From: Nitrobacter vulgaris
GTDB taxonomy: Bacteria; Pseudomonadota; Alphaproteobacteria; Rhizobiales; Xanthobacteraceae
Length of the DNA stretch: 64,000 nucleotides
Direction of reading: 5' to 3'
Assembly: GCF_031453995.1 (NCBI RefSeq)
Contig: NZ_JAVDPZ010000023.1
Span: 4,280 to 68,279, forward strand
The number at the start of each line of letters is the position of its first letter. Position 1 is the stretch's first letter. Of the stretch, positions 8,570 to 17,239 are shown piece after piece. Under the pieces are notes generated by a model. The model saw only the letters and a program-made list of their open reading frames with translations. It searched no databases and had not been told where the DNA came from. The position numbers and the translations under genes are program-made.

Positions 8570-8746
8570 GTGACGGTTGTGGAAGGCGTCGTCTATTCGC
8601 TTATCCAGGACCACGGCGCCGCAAATCTACTGAATCAAAAGCACTATTCCGTGTTCGGTAACTACGACACCGGCGCCCTTGTCCACCAAGTTCCGCTTCT
8701 GGAGTGGTTGGAAGAAAAAAGATGGGTGCGACTGGTTAGCTCATGA
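8570..8746 (+). pseudogene. Fragment resembling the C-terminal part of a TonB-dependent receptor
   Basis: A 58-codon open frame bounded by unrelated sequence. Its core (NLLNQKHYSVFGNYDTGALV, about 8626-8685) resembles the penultimate beta-strands of siderophore-type TonB-dependent receptors, which read N-L-F/L-N-x-K-Y-x-x-F-G-x-Y-D-T. The preceding VVYSLIQDHG fits the strand before it. The conserved end (final aromatic strand ending in Phe) is missing, and no receptor body lies upstream. It therefore looks like a decayed remnant directly in front of the PepSY/TonB operon. The judgement rests on short similarity only. Confidence 0.4.
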
Positions 8747-8831
8747 CGTCAAAAAATTTTGTAGCGAGGGGGTTCAAAAAGCGGTTGCTCGAACGTCTCT
8801 AACTATAGGGTCGCCATTCTTTGACCTGCGG

Positions 8832-10058
8832 ATGTCCCGTGGCGGGACAACCAGCGCGCCGAGGACAGCAGGAGTGAATGGAACCGCATCGCGTAAGACC
8901 TCAGGTGCCCGCCTGTGGTTCGTAATTCACGGTTGGCTTGCGCTGCCGATCTGGGCTTTTTTGTTCTTCGTTTGTCTGACAGGGTCGATCGCGACCGTCA
9001 GTCAGGAGATCATGTGGTTGGCATCTCCGATGGAGCGGGCCAATGCTCCCACGAATGACGCGCGGCTGCTCGGTTATGACGAGATACTGGCGGCGGTTGA
9101 GCGCGAGGTGCCCGGTGCGCGGGTGAGATTCATCTCGCGGCCGGTGAAGTCGATCTTCGCCCTGGGGGTGCAAGTGACACGCCCCGATGGCAGTTCCGCC
9201 AAGTTGTTCGTCAATCCATACACTGGCGTGGTGCAGGGCGAGCAGGGCACGTTCGATTTTCGTGATTTCACGCGCGCCTTGCACGGCTGGCTGTTGATGC
9301 CGTTCGACAGTAGCTTCCCGATTGGGTGGTACTTTGTCTCGGCCTTGTCGGTTCCACTGCTTGGTTCGCTGATCACAGGGATCGTCGTCTACAAGCGGTT
9401 CTGGCGTGCCTACCTGCAGCCCCGCCTTCGCATCGGCAAGGGCAAGCGCATCTTCTGGGGCGACCTGCACCGGCTGGCCGGGGTGTGGTCGATCCCATTC
9501 ATCGCCATTATGGCGGTGACCGCAAGCTGGTTTTTGATCCAGGCGATTCTCAGCGACAACCACATTTCGATTTCAACGGCAGGTGTGCCGCCCGTGGTGG
9601 CGGGCACCGACGTGCCGGTGGTCGCCGAGGGCGCGCCGGCGCCGCGGATCACGCTGGGGCAAGCGGCCGAGATCGTGCATGCTCAGTTGCCTGATCTTGA
9701 GCCCAGCTTCGTGGAACTCCCGGACAGCGCCTACGGCCAAATCAGCGTCGGTGGGCGCGGCAATTATCCGCTGATTTTCGAGACGGTGGAGGTCAATCCC
9801 TACAACGGCAAGGTGGAGCGGGCGCGGCGCGTGTCCGACCGCTCCGCGCTCGAGCTCGTCACCGGCTCGATGCGGCCTTTGCACACCGGCGATTTCGCCG
9901 GCGTGTGGCTCAAGCTCATCTATCTGCTGTTCGGTCTGACGCTGACCACACTGGTGTTTTCCGGGATGATGGTGTGGACCAGGCGCACCGCGATCGAGAC
10001 AGTGAAGATCGTCCGCGACCGCAGACATGTGCGGTTGGGGCTGGAGGCGACTGAGTAA
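8832..10058 (+). CDS. PepSY-associated transmembrane protein (iron-uptake membrane reductase-like)
   Basis: The protein starts in my reading at ATG 8832 (the frame is open further to 8679, through degraded sequence). It has the four-helix architecture of PepSY-TM proteins: helix 1 at LPIWAFLFFVCLTGSIATV, a periplasmic PepSY domain, helix 2 near FVSALSVPLLGSLITGIVVYKRF, helix 3 near SIPFIAIMAVTASWFLIQ, a second PepSY domain (ITLGQAAEIVHAQLP, then FETVEVNPYNGKVERARRVS) and helix 4 before the C-terminus. Conserved histidines (HGWL, LHGWLLMP, DLHRLAGV, LHTGDFAG) are typical of this family, which is associated with ferric-siderophore reduction. It is the first gene of an overlapping operon with ABC exporter and TonB-ExbBD genes. 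Confidence 0.85.
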   Translation: MSRGGTTSAPRTAGVNGTASRKTSGARLWFVIHGWLALPIWAFLFFVCLTGSIATVSQEIMWLASPMERANAPTNDARLLGYDEILAAVEREVPGARVRFISRPVKSIFALGVQVTRPDGSSAKLFVNPYTGVVQGEQGTFDFRDFTRALHGWLLMPFDSSFPIGWYFVSALSVPLLGSLITGIVVYKRFWRAYLQPRLRIGKGKRIFWGDLHRLAGVWSIPFIAIMAVTASWFLIQAILSDNHISISTAGVPPVVAGTDVPVVAEGAPAPRITLGQAAEIVHAQLPDLEPSFVELPDSAYGQISVGGRGNYPLIFETVEVNPYNGKVERARRVSDRSALELVTGSMRPLHTGDFAGVWLKLIYLLFGLTLTTLVFSGMMVWTRRTAIETVKIVRDRRHVRLGLEATE

Positions 10059-10588
10059 TGGCGGCGCTCGTATCCCCATCGCGCAATGCGTCGCTGTGGC
10101 AGCGCTGGCGATTCCATCTCAGCGCCTTGATGCTGATCGTGCCGATCGTTTCGGCGCCGGCCTTCTTCCAGGCAGATGCATTGTTCGGTGGCAAGAAGGG
10201 CCTCGGCGAGCGCGATATCGGCGAGGTTGTGGTTGGTCCGTGGACCGCGCGGATGGCCGAGTTCAAGCTGATCGAACCGGAGGCGGAAGGGCGTGCGGGT
10301 TACACCAAGTCTTTTGTCATGGCGCTGTGTCCGGCCTGTGTCGATCAGGTGAAGGCGGCATACTTGCGCGTCGGCAAGCCGCGCAACGTTCGTACCGCGG
10401 GCGCGCTGTTCTCGGGTACCCCTTATCGACAGTTTGCGGAAGTGCGGATTCCGGAGAAGGCCAGTGCTGACGGTATGTTGTGGGTGACGTTCGAGGGCTG
10501 GGACGGCGCGCGATACCAGACGTCGATCCCGATCCGCACAGCCTCGCCCTTGACTGCGGCCTGGCTCGAGAAGAGGGGGCGGATATGA
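10058..10588 (+). CDS. Membrane-anchored protein of unknown function with CPAC motif
   Basis: A 176-residue protein with one N-terminal transmembrane segment (about residues 20-42) and an otherwise extracytoplasmic domain. The start overlaps the previous stop (TAATG). Notable is LCPACVDQVK near residue 95, a C-x-x-C that could bind metal or act in thiol exchange, followed by beta-rich sequence. I cannot assign a family. Its position between the PepSY protein and a MacA-like adaptor suggests it works with iron or metal handling in the envelope, which is inference. Confidence 0.75.
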   Translation: MAALVSPSRNASLWQRWRFHLSALMLIVPIVSAPAFFQADALFGGKKGLGERDIGEVVVGPWTARMAEFKLIEPEAEGRAGYTKSFVMALCPACVDQVKAAYLRVGKPRNVRTAGALFSGTPYRQFAEVRIPEKASADGMLWVTFEGWDGARYQTSIPIRTASPLTAAWLEKRGRI

Positions 10589-10911
10589 AGGGGCTCTGGA
10601 AAGGCGGACTGACCATCGCCACCTTCGGCGCGGTGTCTTTCTTTATCGGTGCTGCCTGGGCGCATCCGCCGTTTTGTATCTGCAAGATGATCGATGCGAC
10701 GACGGTGCGCTGCGAAGGCGGCTTCGCGGACGGCACCGGCGTTCCCGGGGTGAGGCTCGACGTCGTTCGCTACGACGAGACGATCATCCTGCAAACAAGC
10801 TTCGGGACCGACTCGACCGTCAGCTTCCGCAAGCCTGACGGCGAGTTCTATTTGCTGTTCGACGCTGGCCCCGGCCAGTCGTTCGACGTCGACTACAAAG
10901 ACATTCAGTGA
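10585..10911 (+). CDS. Small periplasmic protein of unknown function
   Basis: A 108-residue protein from ATG 10585, overlapping the previous gene by four bases (ATGA). The signal sequence (hydrophobic about residues 7-24) is cleaved near AWA. The mature protein begins HPPFCICKMIDATTVRC, giving three closely spaced cysteines with a His-Pro-Pro start, then a short beta-sandwich-like region (VRLDVVRYDETIIL ... VSFRKPDGEFYLLFDAGPG). It may bind a metal or act as an Ig-like accessory domain, but this is speculative. It is conserved in position inside the operon only as far as this window shows. Confidence 0.7.
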   Translation: MKGLWKGGLTIATFGAVSFFIGAAWAHPPFCICKMIDATTVRCEGGFADGTGVPGVRLDVVRYDETIILQTSFGTDSTVSFRKPDGEFYLLFDAGPGQSFDVDYKDIQ

Positions 10912-10915
10912 GCGG

Positions 10916-12157
10916 ATGCCGACGATGAACGCCCCGGTGCCTCCTGACGATGTCGATGGCGTGACGCTGCTGCCGGCCTGGACCGCGCCGGCGCGGCGAA
11001 CGCGCGGTTCCCGGCGGCTCGTCCTGGGGGTGAGCGTTGTCACACTGGCTGTGCTCGGCACCCTTGCTTTCATGGGATTCCGCGCGCCGTCGCCGGACAG
11101 CCTTTATGAGACCGTCGCCGTCACGCGGCAGGACATCGAGAGCACCGTTGCCGCGACCGGTAAAATACAGCCGCGCGCTTATGTCGATGTCGGCGCGCAG
11201 GTGTCCGGCCAGTTGAAGCGTCTTCACGTTGCCGTTGGCGACGAGGTGACCGCGGGGGCGGTCGTGGCGGAGATCGACGCCGAGATGCAGGCGGCCAAGG
11301 TCGAGGGCATTGAGGCGGACGTCGCGCGGTTGACCGCCGAACTCGCCGAGCAGGAAGCCGGGCTTGCGTTTGCAAAACGCAATGCCGAGCGCCACCTGAC
11401 GCTGTCTCAGAGCAGCGCAGTTTCGAAAGTCGCTTTTGAGACGGCGGAGCGCGACCGCGACATCCTGATCGCTCGTATCGACGCTTCCAAAGCCCGCATC
11501 CGTCAGATGCAGGCCGATCTTCACGCGCAAAAAACAGCATTGCGCTTCGCCCGTATCACCGCGCCGATGGCGGGCACCGTGGTTTCGTTGGACGCGAAGG
11601 AGGGGCAGACCCTCAACGCGAACTATGATACGCCGCTGGTGCTGCAAATCGCCGACCTCGATACCATGACGGTGTGGACAGATGTGTCCGAAGCCGACGT
11701 CGTCAAGCTGCGTGAAGGCATGCCGCTGTGGTTCACCACATTGGGCCGGCCGGACCGCAAGTGGCATGCAACGCTCCGGCAAATCCAGCCGGCGCCGCGC
11801 CGGCCCGACAAGAAGGTCGAGGCCAAGGCTGCAACGCAATCGGGCAATGTCGTACTCTACACGGCGCTGTTCGACGTTCCCAACAAGGATGGCGGCTTGA
11901 AAGCCGGAATGACCGCACAGGTATTTTTCGTCACCGCCGCGGCGCAAAACGCCCTGGTCATTCCAGTGTCGTCGCTCAACGAAAAAAGCGAGGTTCGCGT
12001 TCTTCAGGGAGACGGGACCATCGCCGTCCGCAAGGTCGAGACTGGTGCCCGGACCCGCTTCCTCAGTGAAGTCACGAGCGGCCTCGCCGGTGGCGAACGG
12101 ATCATCACGGGCGTGAAGGCGTCCGGCCCGCCCCCTAAGCTGAGGGTGGAGTCATGA
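10916..12157 (+). CDS. Periplasmic adaptor (MacA/HlyD family)
   Basis: A 413-residue membrane-fusion protein: short cytoplasmic start, one membrane helix (about residues 41-62), a barrel-sandwich half (TGKIQPRAYVDVGAQVSGQLK), a long coiled-coil hairpin (about 110-200), the second lipoyl half (RITAPMAGTVVSLDAKEGQTL), a beta-barrel (about 235-320) and a membrane-proximal domain. It bridges the MacB-type inner-membrane transporter encoded next to an outer-membrane channel. No TolC-type gene is in the window. It starts four bases after the previous stop and overlaps macB-like by four bases. Confidence 0.9.
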   Translation: MPTMNAPVPPDDVDGVTLLPAWTAPARRTRGSRRLVLGVSVVTLAVLGTLAFMGFRAPSPDSLYETVAVTRQDIESTVAATGKIQPRAYVDVGAQVSGQLKRLHVAVGDEVTAGAVVAEIDAEMQAAKVEGIEADVARLTAELAEQEAGLAFAKRNAERHLTLSQSSAVSKVAFETAERDRDILIARIDASKARIRQMQADLHAQKTALRFARITAPMAGTVVSLDAKEGQTLNANYDTPLVLQIADLDTMTVWTDVSEADVVKLREGMPLWFTTLGRPDRKWHATLRQIQPAPRRPDKKVEAKAATQSGNVVLYTALFDVPNKDGGLKAGMTAQVFFVTAAAQNALVIPVSSLNEKSEVRVLQGDGTIAVRKVETGARTRFLSEVTSGLAGGERIITGVKASGPPPKLRVES

Positions 12158-14103
12158 ACGCATCGCATGTCCCGCTCATCGACCTGACGGGCATTTGCCG
12201 CTCCTATCGCAGCGGCGATGTTGTTACCCGCGCGCTGCGCGGCGTCGAGCTGTCGATCTATTCCGGCGAGTTCGTCGCCATCGTCGGCGCCTCCGGATCC
12301 GGCAAGTCGACGCTGATGAATATCATCGGCCTGATCGACCGGCCGACGCAGGGCATCTACCGTTTTGCGGGACAGGATGTCGCCGGGCTCGATCGTGACG
12401 GTCTCGCCGCGCTGCGTCGCAATTCCTTCGGTTTCATCTTCCAGCAGTATCATTTGATCTCGACGGTAAGCGCGCTCGGCAATGTCGAGATGCCGGCGGT
12501 TCATGCCGGCGCGCCCCGCGCTTATCGTCATCGCCGCGCGTCCGCACTGCTGGCGCGGCTCGGCCTTGCCACGCGCATGTTCAATCGGCCGTCGCAGCTC
12601 TCGGGCGGCCAGCAGCAGCGTGTCTCGATCGCGCGCTCGCTGATGAACGGTGGCGCGGTGATCCTCGCTGACGAGCCGACGGGCGCGTTGGACAGCAAAA
12701 GCGGCACGGAAGTACTGGGGATCCTGAAAGAGCTTGCCGGCGCCGGGCACACGATCATCCTCATCACTCACGACTCGAACGTAGCCGCCGCGGCTGAGCG
12801 CATCATCCGGATCGAGGACGGACTGATCGCCTCTGACAGCGGCCGCGATGCTGGAAGGGTTCCGCGCTCCTCGGTTGCCGTTGCTGCATGGCATACGAAT
12901 AGCACCTCGCCGCCGCTGTGGGCCTGGCTGGAGGAAGCAGCCCGCTCTGCCTTCGCCGCGCTGGCGGTCAATCCGGTTCGTACGGCGCTGACCCTGAGCG
13001 GCATCGTCATCGGCGTTGCTTCCGTCGTCGCCATGATGGCGATCGGGCGCGGCGCGCAGGCGTCGTTCATGGAGCGGGCCTCCGCCATCGGCACCAACTG
13101 GTTGGTGGTCAGCCGTGCGGGCGAATCCGCAGTGACCAGCATGCCGCTGACTCTCGCCGATGCCGAGGCGATCAAGGATCTTGCCAACGTGTCCGGGTCG
13201 ATGCCGGCCTTGTGGGAAGCCGGCATATTGCGGCACGCCAACACGGATATGAACGCCGAAGTAATCGCCACCACGGCCGAGTTTCGGACGGTTCACAACT
13301 GGGATACGGCGAAGGGAATGTTCTTTACGAAGGAGGATGAGGTCAGCGGCAACGCCGTAATGTTGCTCGGTGCGACCCTCGCATTAAAACTGTTTCCCAA
13401 TATCGCCGATCCTTCCGGCAGCCACGTTTTGGTCAACAACATTCCATTTCTTGTCACCGGCGTGCTCGAGTCCAAGGGCCTTTCCGAGAAGGGCATGGAT
13501 CGGGACAATACCGTGGTGATGCCGCTTCGGACGGCTGCGATGCGACTCTATGGTAAGGACGAGCTGTCGGAGATCGTTGTCTCCATCGCCGATATGTCCC
13601 GTCTGCAACAGACCAAGGACGCCATCAAGTCGCTGTTGATCCGCCGCCACGGTCGCGAGGATTTTTGGCTGCACGATGCGGCGTCCGCCTTCCGCAAGGC
13701 CGAGGATGAGCGCCGCTCAAGTAATCTTTTGCTCGGCGCCATCGCCGCGATTTCGATGCTGGTCGGCGGTATCGGCATCATGAACATCATGCTGATCACC
13801 GTGGCCGAGCGCACCAGGGAAATCGGTGTCCGTGCCGCGATCGGGGCCAGGACCGCGGACATCCTGGGCCAGTTCCTGACCGAGGCGATCGTTTTGTCGG
13901 CAATCGGCGGCGTGTTCGGGTTGCTGCTCGGCGTGCTGATCGGAATAGCCGCAGCCACACTGTTCGGCATGACGGTAATTTTCTCGATCACGGCAGCGAT
14001 CGGCGCGGTGACGGGGGCAGTGGTTATGGGAACGCTGTTCGGCTTCATGCCGGCGTTTCGCGCGGCGCGGCTTGATCCTGTCGTGGCGCTGTCAAGTCAA
14101 TAG
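12154..14103 (+). CDS. MacB-like ABC exporter, ATPase-permease fusion
   Basis: A 649-residue fusion typical of MacB: an N-terminal ATPase (Walker A GASGSGKST near residue 47, signature LSGGQQQRV near 149, Walker B VILADEP near 168) and a C-terminal permease with one helix near 275-297, a large periplasmic domain (about 300-520) and three C-terminal helices with the FtsX-like core (MNIMLITVAERTREIGVRAAIGA). MacB systems drive export of periplasmic substrates such as siderophores, toxins or peptides through a TolC channel. Within this operon a siderophore or metallophore role is plausible, but unproven. It overlaps the upstream adaptor (ATGA). Confidence 0.9.
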   Translation: MNASHVPLIDLTGICRSYRSGDVVTRALRGVELSIYSGEFVAIVGASGSGKSTLMNIIGLIDRPTQGIYRFAGQDVAGLDRDGLAALRRNSFGFIFQQYHLISTVSALGNVEMPAVHAGAPRAYRHRRASALLARLGLATRMFNRPSQLSGGQQQRVSIARSLMNGGAVILADEPTGALDSKSGTEVLGILKELAGAGHTIILITHDSNVAAAAERIIRIEDGLIASDSGRDAGRVPRSSVAVAAWHTNSTSPPLWAWLEEAARSAFAALAVNPVRTALTLSGIVIGVASVVAMMAIGRGAQASFMERASAIGTNWLVVSRAGESAVTSMPLTLADAEAIKDLANVSGSMPALWEAGILRHANTDMNAEVIATTAEFRTVHNWDTAKGMFFTKEDEVSGNAVMLLGATLALKLFPNIADPSGSHVLVNNIPFLVTGVLESKGLSEKGMDRDNTVVMPLRTAAMRLYGKDELSEIVVSIADMSRLQQTKDAIKSLLIRRHGREDFWLHDAASAFRKAEDERRSSNLLLGAIAAISMLVGGIGIMNIMLITVAERTREIGVRAAIGARTADILGQFLTEAIVLSAIGGVFGLLLGVLIGIAAATLFGMTVIFSITAAIGAVTGAVVMGTLFGFMPAFRAARLDPVVALSSQ

Positions 14104-14122
14104 GAACAAGGAACGGGGAATC

Positions 14123-15277
14123 ATGACGGGATTTGTAACAAGGGCGATACGTCTTGGGTTTGTCGTCGCGCTCGCCGTTCTGGCGATTGCGGCGCCGGCG
14201 ACTGCGCAGCAGCAGGGGGAGCATCCGGCTGCGGCGGGATCTGGGCCGTCGGCGCATCCCGCCACCCAGCCTTCACCGCGGCCGGCATTACCGACGCAGC
14301 CATCATCGTCAGTGCCGATGTCTTCCCAAGCAGCATCGACGCCGATGCAGCCGTCCGCGCAGCCATCGTCCGCATCGCCAACGACACCGCCGTCGTCGGT
14401 GACATCGCCCACGCCGTCGTCTTCTTCGGGTGTACCTGCGGCTGAAGCTTCGTCCGGGGAGGCACCGGCGGCATCGTCTGACGCGGCCGCGCCTCTGGAT
14501 CAATCAGCTGCGCCGGCTGCCGCGCCAGCACCGGATGCCTCGTCCTCCACGCTTCCGCAAGACCTGTCGCCGTGGGGCATGTTCATGCAGGCCGACATCA
14601 TCGTGAAGGCGGTGATGATCGGGCTTGCGTTTGCGTCGCTGGTGACGTGGACGATCTGGCTGGCGCGGGGGCTGGATCTGGCGGCTTCACGGCGTCGGGC
14701 ACAGAGCTGCCTGCGCAAGCTCGAGCGCGCCGACACTCTTGCGGCGGCACGGGCAGAGATCTCTGAAGGGTGGACCGGAAAGGGCCCGGTGTCTGATCTG
14801 ATGGAGGCGGCGGAGAACGAATGCAGGCGCTCGAACGATCTGTCCTCTGAGGGCATCAAGGAGCGTCTGGCCATCGCGCTGTCGCGTATCGAGGCCAAGT
14901 CGGGGCGCGACATCGCCCGCGGCACGGGCTTGCTTGCGACCATCGGGGCGACCGCGCCGTTCGTCGGGCTGTTCGGCACGGTGTGGGGCATCATGAACTC
15001 CTTTATCGGCATCTCGCATTCCAAGACCACCAATCTTGCGGTGGTGGCGCCGGGCATCGCCGAGGCCTTGCTTGCGACCGCGCTCGGGCTCGTCGCCGCG
15101 ATTCCGGCGGTGATCATCTACAACGTGTTCGCGCGTGCGCTTTCGAGCTACCGGGCGCTGCTGTCGGATGCCTCCGGCGAGATCATTCAGCACATCTCGC
15201 GCGACCTGGAACGTCAGGAGCGGGGGCTTGGACCGTCCGTGGTGCCGCTGTCGCGCGGCCGCTCCGCTGCGGAGTGA
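14123..15277 (+). CDS. exbB: Biopolymer transport protein ExbB with long Pro/Ser/Ala-rich N-terminal region
   Basis: From ATG 14123 (GGGG-rich site upstream, 19 bases after the macB-like stop) the protein is 384 residues, longer than the usual 240 or so. It starts with a signal-like helix (cleavage near ATAQ), then about 115 residues of Pro/Ser/Ala repeats in the periplasm, and then the standard TolQ/ExbB body: helix near 160-180, a cytoplasmic loop, and the conserved LATIGATAPFVGLFGTVWGIM and AEALLATALGLVAAIPAVI helices (about 275-350). ExbB forms the pentameric proton channel powering TonB. Extended N-termini occur in rhizobial ExbB proteins. Confidence 0.93.
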   Translation: MTGFVTRAIRLGFVVALAVLAIAAPATAQQQGEHPAAAGSGPSAHPATQPSPRPALPTQPSSSVPMSSQAASTPMQPSAQPSSASPTTPPSSVTSPTPSSSSGVPAAEASSGEAPAASSDAAAPLDQSAAPAAAPAPDASSSTLPQDLSPWGMFMQADIIVKAVMIGLAFASLVTWTIWLARGLDLAASRRRAQSCLRKLERADTLAAARAEISEGWTGKGPVSDLMEAAENECRRSNDLSSEGIKERLAIALSRIEAKSGRDIARGTGLLATIGATAPFVGLFGTVWGIMNSFIGISHSKTTNLAVVAPGIAEALLATALGLVAAIPAVIIYNVFARALSSYRALLSDASGEIIQHISRDLERQERGLGPSVVPLSRGRSAAE

Positions 15278-15283
15278 GCCCTC

Positions 15284-15766
15284 ATGGCGGTATCTCTGAA
15301 GAACCCGCAGGACGGCGGCATCGACGAGCTGAGCGAAATCAACGTCACTCCGTTCATCGACGTGATGCTGGTGCTTTTGATCATCTTCATGGTGGCGGCG
15401 CCTTTATCGACGGTGGATATCGCGGTCGACCTGCCGGTGTCGAATGCACAGCCGCAGCCGCGTCCCGACAAACCGGTATTTTTGACGGTGAAGCAGGATC
15501 TGACGCTGGCACTTGGCAACGACGAGGTGCCGCGCAATACCCTTCAGGCAACGCTCGATCAGCAGACCAGCAATGACCGCGAGCAGCGGGTGTTTCTGCG
15601 CGCCGACGGGACGGTGGCTTACAACGAGCTGATGAAGGTGATGAACCTGTTGCGCGAGGCCGGCTATCTCAAGATCGCGCTGGTTGGGCTGGAGGATACC
15701 GGACAGGTGCAAGCAGGTGGCGTGGCCGCCGGTAGCAGTGCGCCAGCGGCGGCGACCAAGCCATGA
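15284..15766 (+). CDS. exbD: Biopolymer transport protein ExbD
   Basis: A 160-residue ExbD/TolR protein: a cytoplasmic start ending ISEINVTPFIDVMLVLLIIFMV (the conserved proton-carrying Asp in FIDVMLV near residue 26), one membrane helix and a periplasmic TolR-like domain (about 60-145). It forms the stator with ExbB. Six bases separate it from exbB, and it overlaps the following tonB by four bases. Confidence 0.95.
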   Translation: MAVSLKNPQDGGIDELSEINVTPFIDVMLVLLIIFMVAAPLSTVDIAVDLPVSNAQPQPRPDKPVFLTVKQDLTLALGNDEVPRNTLQATLDQQTSNDREQRVFLRADGTVAYNELMKVMNLLREAGYLKIALVGLEDTGQVQAGGVAAGSSAPAAATKP

Positions 15767-16560
15767 GGATCGACTGGCGCGATCCGGACGGGCGGCCGGA
15801 AGGCGCGATGACCAGGGCCGCGGCGCTGCGCTGGACCGCGGCCGGGCTTGCGGTGGTCGCGGTGCACGCTGGCGGCATCTGGCTGGCGTTGCACTGGCCG
15901 GCGCAGGCCGAGACGCCGGGCGATCCGCCGGCCGCGATCATGATGGAGCTGGCGCCGCTGGCGGTGGCGCCGGAGGTGCCGCAGCAGGACATCGCGCCGG
16001 GGCCGCAGATGGAGGAGGCCGAGGAGGAGCAGCCCGAACCGGAGAAGCCGGTCGAGGAGAAGCCAGATCCGACGCCGCCGGAAGTGAAGGAAGCCGAGCT
16101 CAAGCCGCCGCCGACGCCGAAGGTGGAGAAGGCGGAGGTGGTGCTGCCGGCCAAGACGGAGCCACTGAGGCCGAAGCCGAAGAAGAAAAAGAAGAAGGCG
16201 CCGCGCACCACCGCGCCGCAGAGTTCACAGGCGCAGCGCGCCGATCGCGCCGCCGCGCCCGCGGAAGGCATGGCCTCGTCGATGTCGCCGAGCTCCTGGC
16301 GCGGCGCGCTGATGGCGCATCTCAACCGCCACAAGCGTTTCCCGTCCGGTGCGGCGGGGGCGGGGGTTGCGACGGTTGCGTTCACGATCGATCGCTCCGG
16401 CCGCGTGCTGTCGGCGCGCCTGGTGCGCTCGGCCGGCGACGCCGCGCTCGACGCAGAAGCCGCCTCGCTGCCGCGCCGCGCCAGTCCCGTTCCCGCCCCG
16501 CCGCCCGATGTCGGCGGCGGTTCAATCACACTCGCCGTTCCAATCAGGTTCAGTCGATGA
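15763..16560 (+). CDS. tonB: TonB energy transducer (second copy)
   Basis: A 265-residue TonB: a short cytoplasmic segment, a membrane helix (about residues 16-45), a Pro/Glu then Pro/Lys periplasmic spacer (about 60-155, with EPEKPVEEKP and KPKPKKKKKK) and the C-terminal domain (about 175-265: SSWRGALMAHLNRHKRFP, then GRVLSARLVRSAGDAALDAEA and a terminal VPIRFSR). It overlaps exbD (ATGA) and the next gene (ATGA), so ExbB-ExbD-TonB are made together. The operon lacks an intact receptor gene. Confidence 0.93.
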   Translation: MRIDWRDPDGRPEGAMTRAAALRWTAAGLAVVAVHAGGIWLALHWPAQAETPGDPPAAIMMELAPLAVAPEVPQQDIAPGPQMEEAEEEQPEPEKPVEEKPDPTPPEVKEAELKPPPTPKVEKAEVVLPAKTEPLRPKPKKKKKKAPRTTAPQSSQAQRADRAAAPAEGMASSMSPSSWRGALMAHLNRHKRFPSGAAGAGVATVAFTIDRSGRVLSARLVRSAGDAALDAEAASLPRRASPVPAPPPDVGGGSITLAVPIRFSR

Positions 16561-17132
16561 TGTCAGCAAATCTCACACGAACATGCCTGCTCACTCTCGC
16601 CGCCGCGATCACAGCCGCAACGATGACCGCGGCTCAGGCCCAGCAACCGGCGGTGCAGCAGCCGGCCACATCAGCGGCAACGCTGCCGAACGGGGCTTCG
16701 TCGGTGAACGAGACCTTCGGCGACTGGACCGTCGATTGCCGGATCATCGAGCGGCGCAAGCAATGCTTGTTGTCGCAGGCGCAGGGCAACAAGGAAACCG
16801 GCAGGCGGGTCTACGCCATCGAGCTGAACCCTGCCGTGGGCGGCAAGGTCGATGGCACCATCCTGATGCCGTTCGGGCTCAATCTCGATGCCGGCGCGGT
16901 GCTCAAGCTCGACGACAAAGACCTCGGAAAGGGACTGCGCTTCTCGACCTGTGTGCCGCAGGGCTGCCTGTTGCCGGTGAATTTCCCGGCCGCGGCCACC
17001 GACGCCATGCGCAAGGGTACGAAACTCGTGGTCGCCTCGCTCAACCTCTCCAGCAACGAGGCCGTCACCTTCAACGTCTCGCTCAACGGCTTCGGTCCCG
17101 CGCTGGCGCGCGCAACAGAACTCGCAAAATAG
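16557..17132 (+). CDS. Invasion-associated locus B (IalB) family periplasmic protein
   Basis: A 191-residue protein with a signal peptide (cleavage near AAQA) and the IalB pattern: GDWTVDCR near residue 58, KQCLLSQ, then AIELNP, a central ILMPFGLNLDAGAVLKLDD and FSTCVPQGCLLPVNFP with paired cysteines. IalB proteins occur widely in alphaproteobacteria. They were named from Bartonella erythrocyte invasion but their biochemical role is unclear. ATG 16557 and ATG 16560 both fit, and the first overlaps the tonB stop. It is the last gene of the overlapping PepSY-TonB operon. Confidence 0.85.
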   Translation: MMSANLTRTCLLTLAAAITAATMTAAQAQQPAVQQPATSAATLPNGASSVNETFGDWTVDCRIIERRKQCLLSQAQGNKETGRRVYAIELNPAVGGKVDGTILMPFGLNLDAGAVLKLDDKDLGKGLRFSTCVPQGCLLPVNFPAAATDAMRKGTKLVVASLNLSSNEAVTFNVSLNGFGPALARATELAK

Positions 17133-17239
17133 CGACAGTCGAGAGAACGGGGTTTGGCGAGATCATACTCAATCAAAGGACAGGCCAGGGTTGGTGCAAC
17201 GCAGTTGAGTCAAACAACCACCAAATCAGGAGATTGCCC

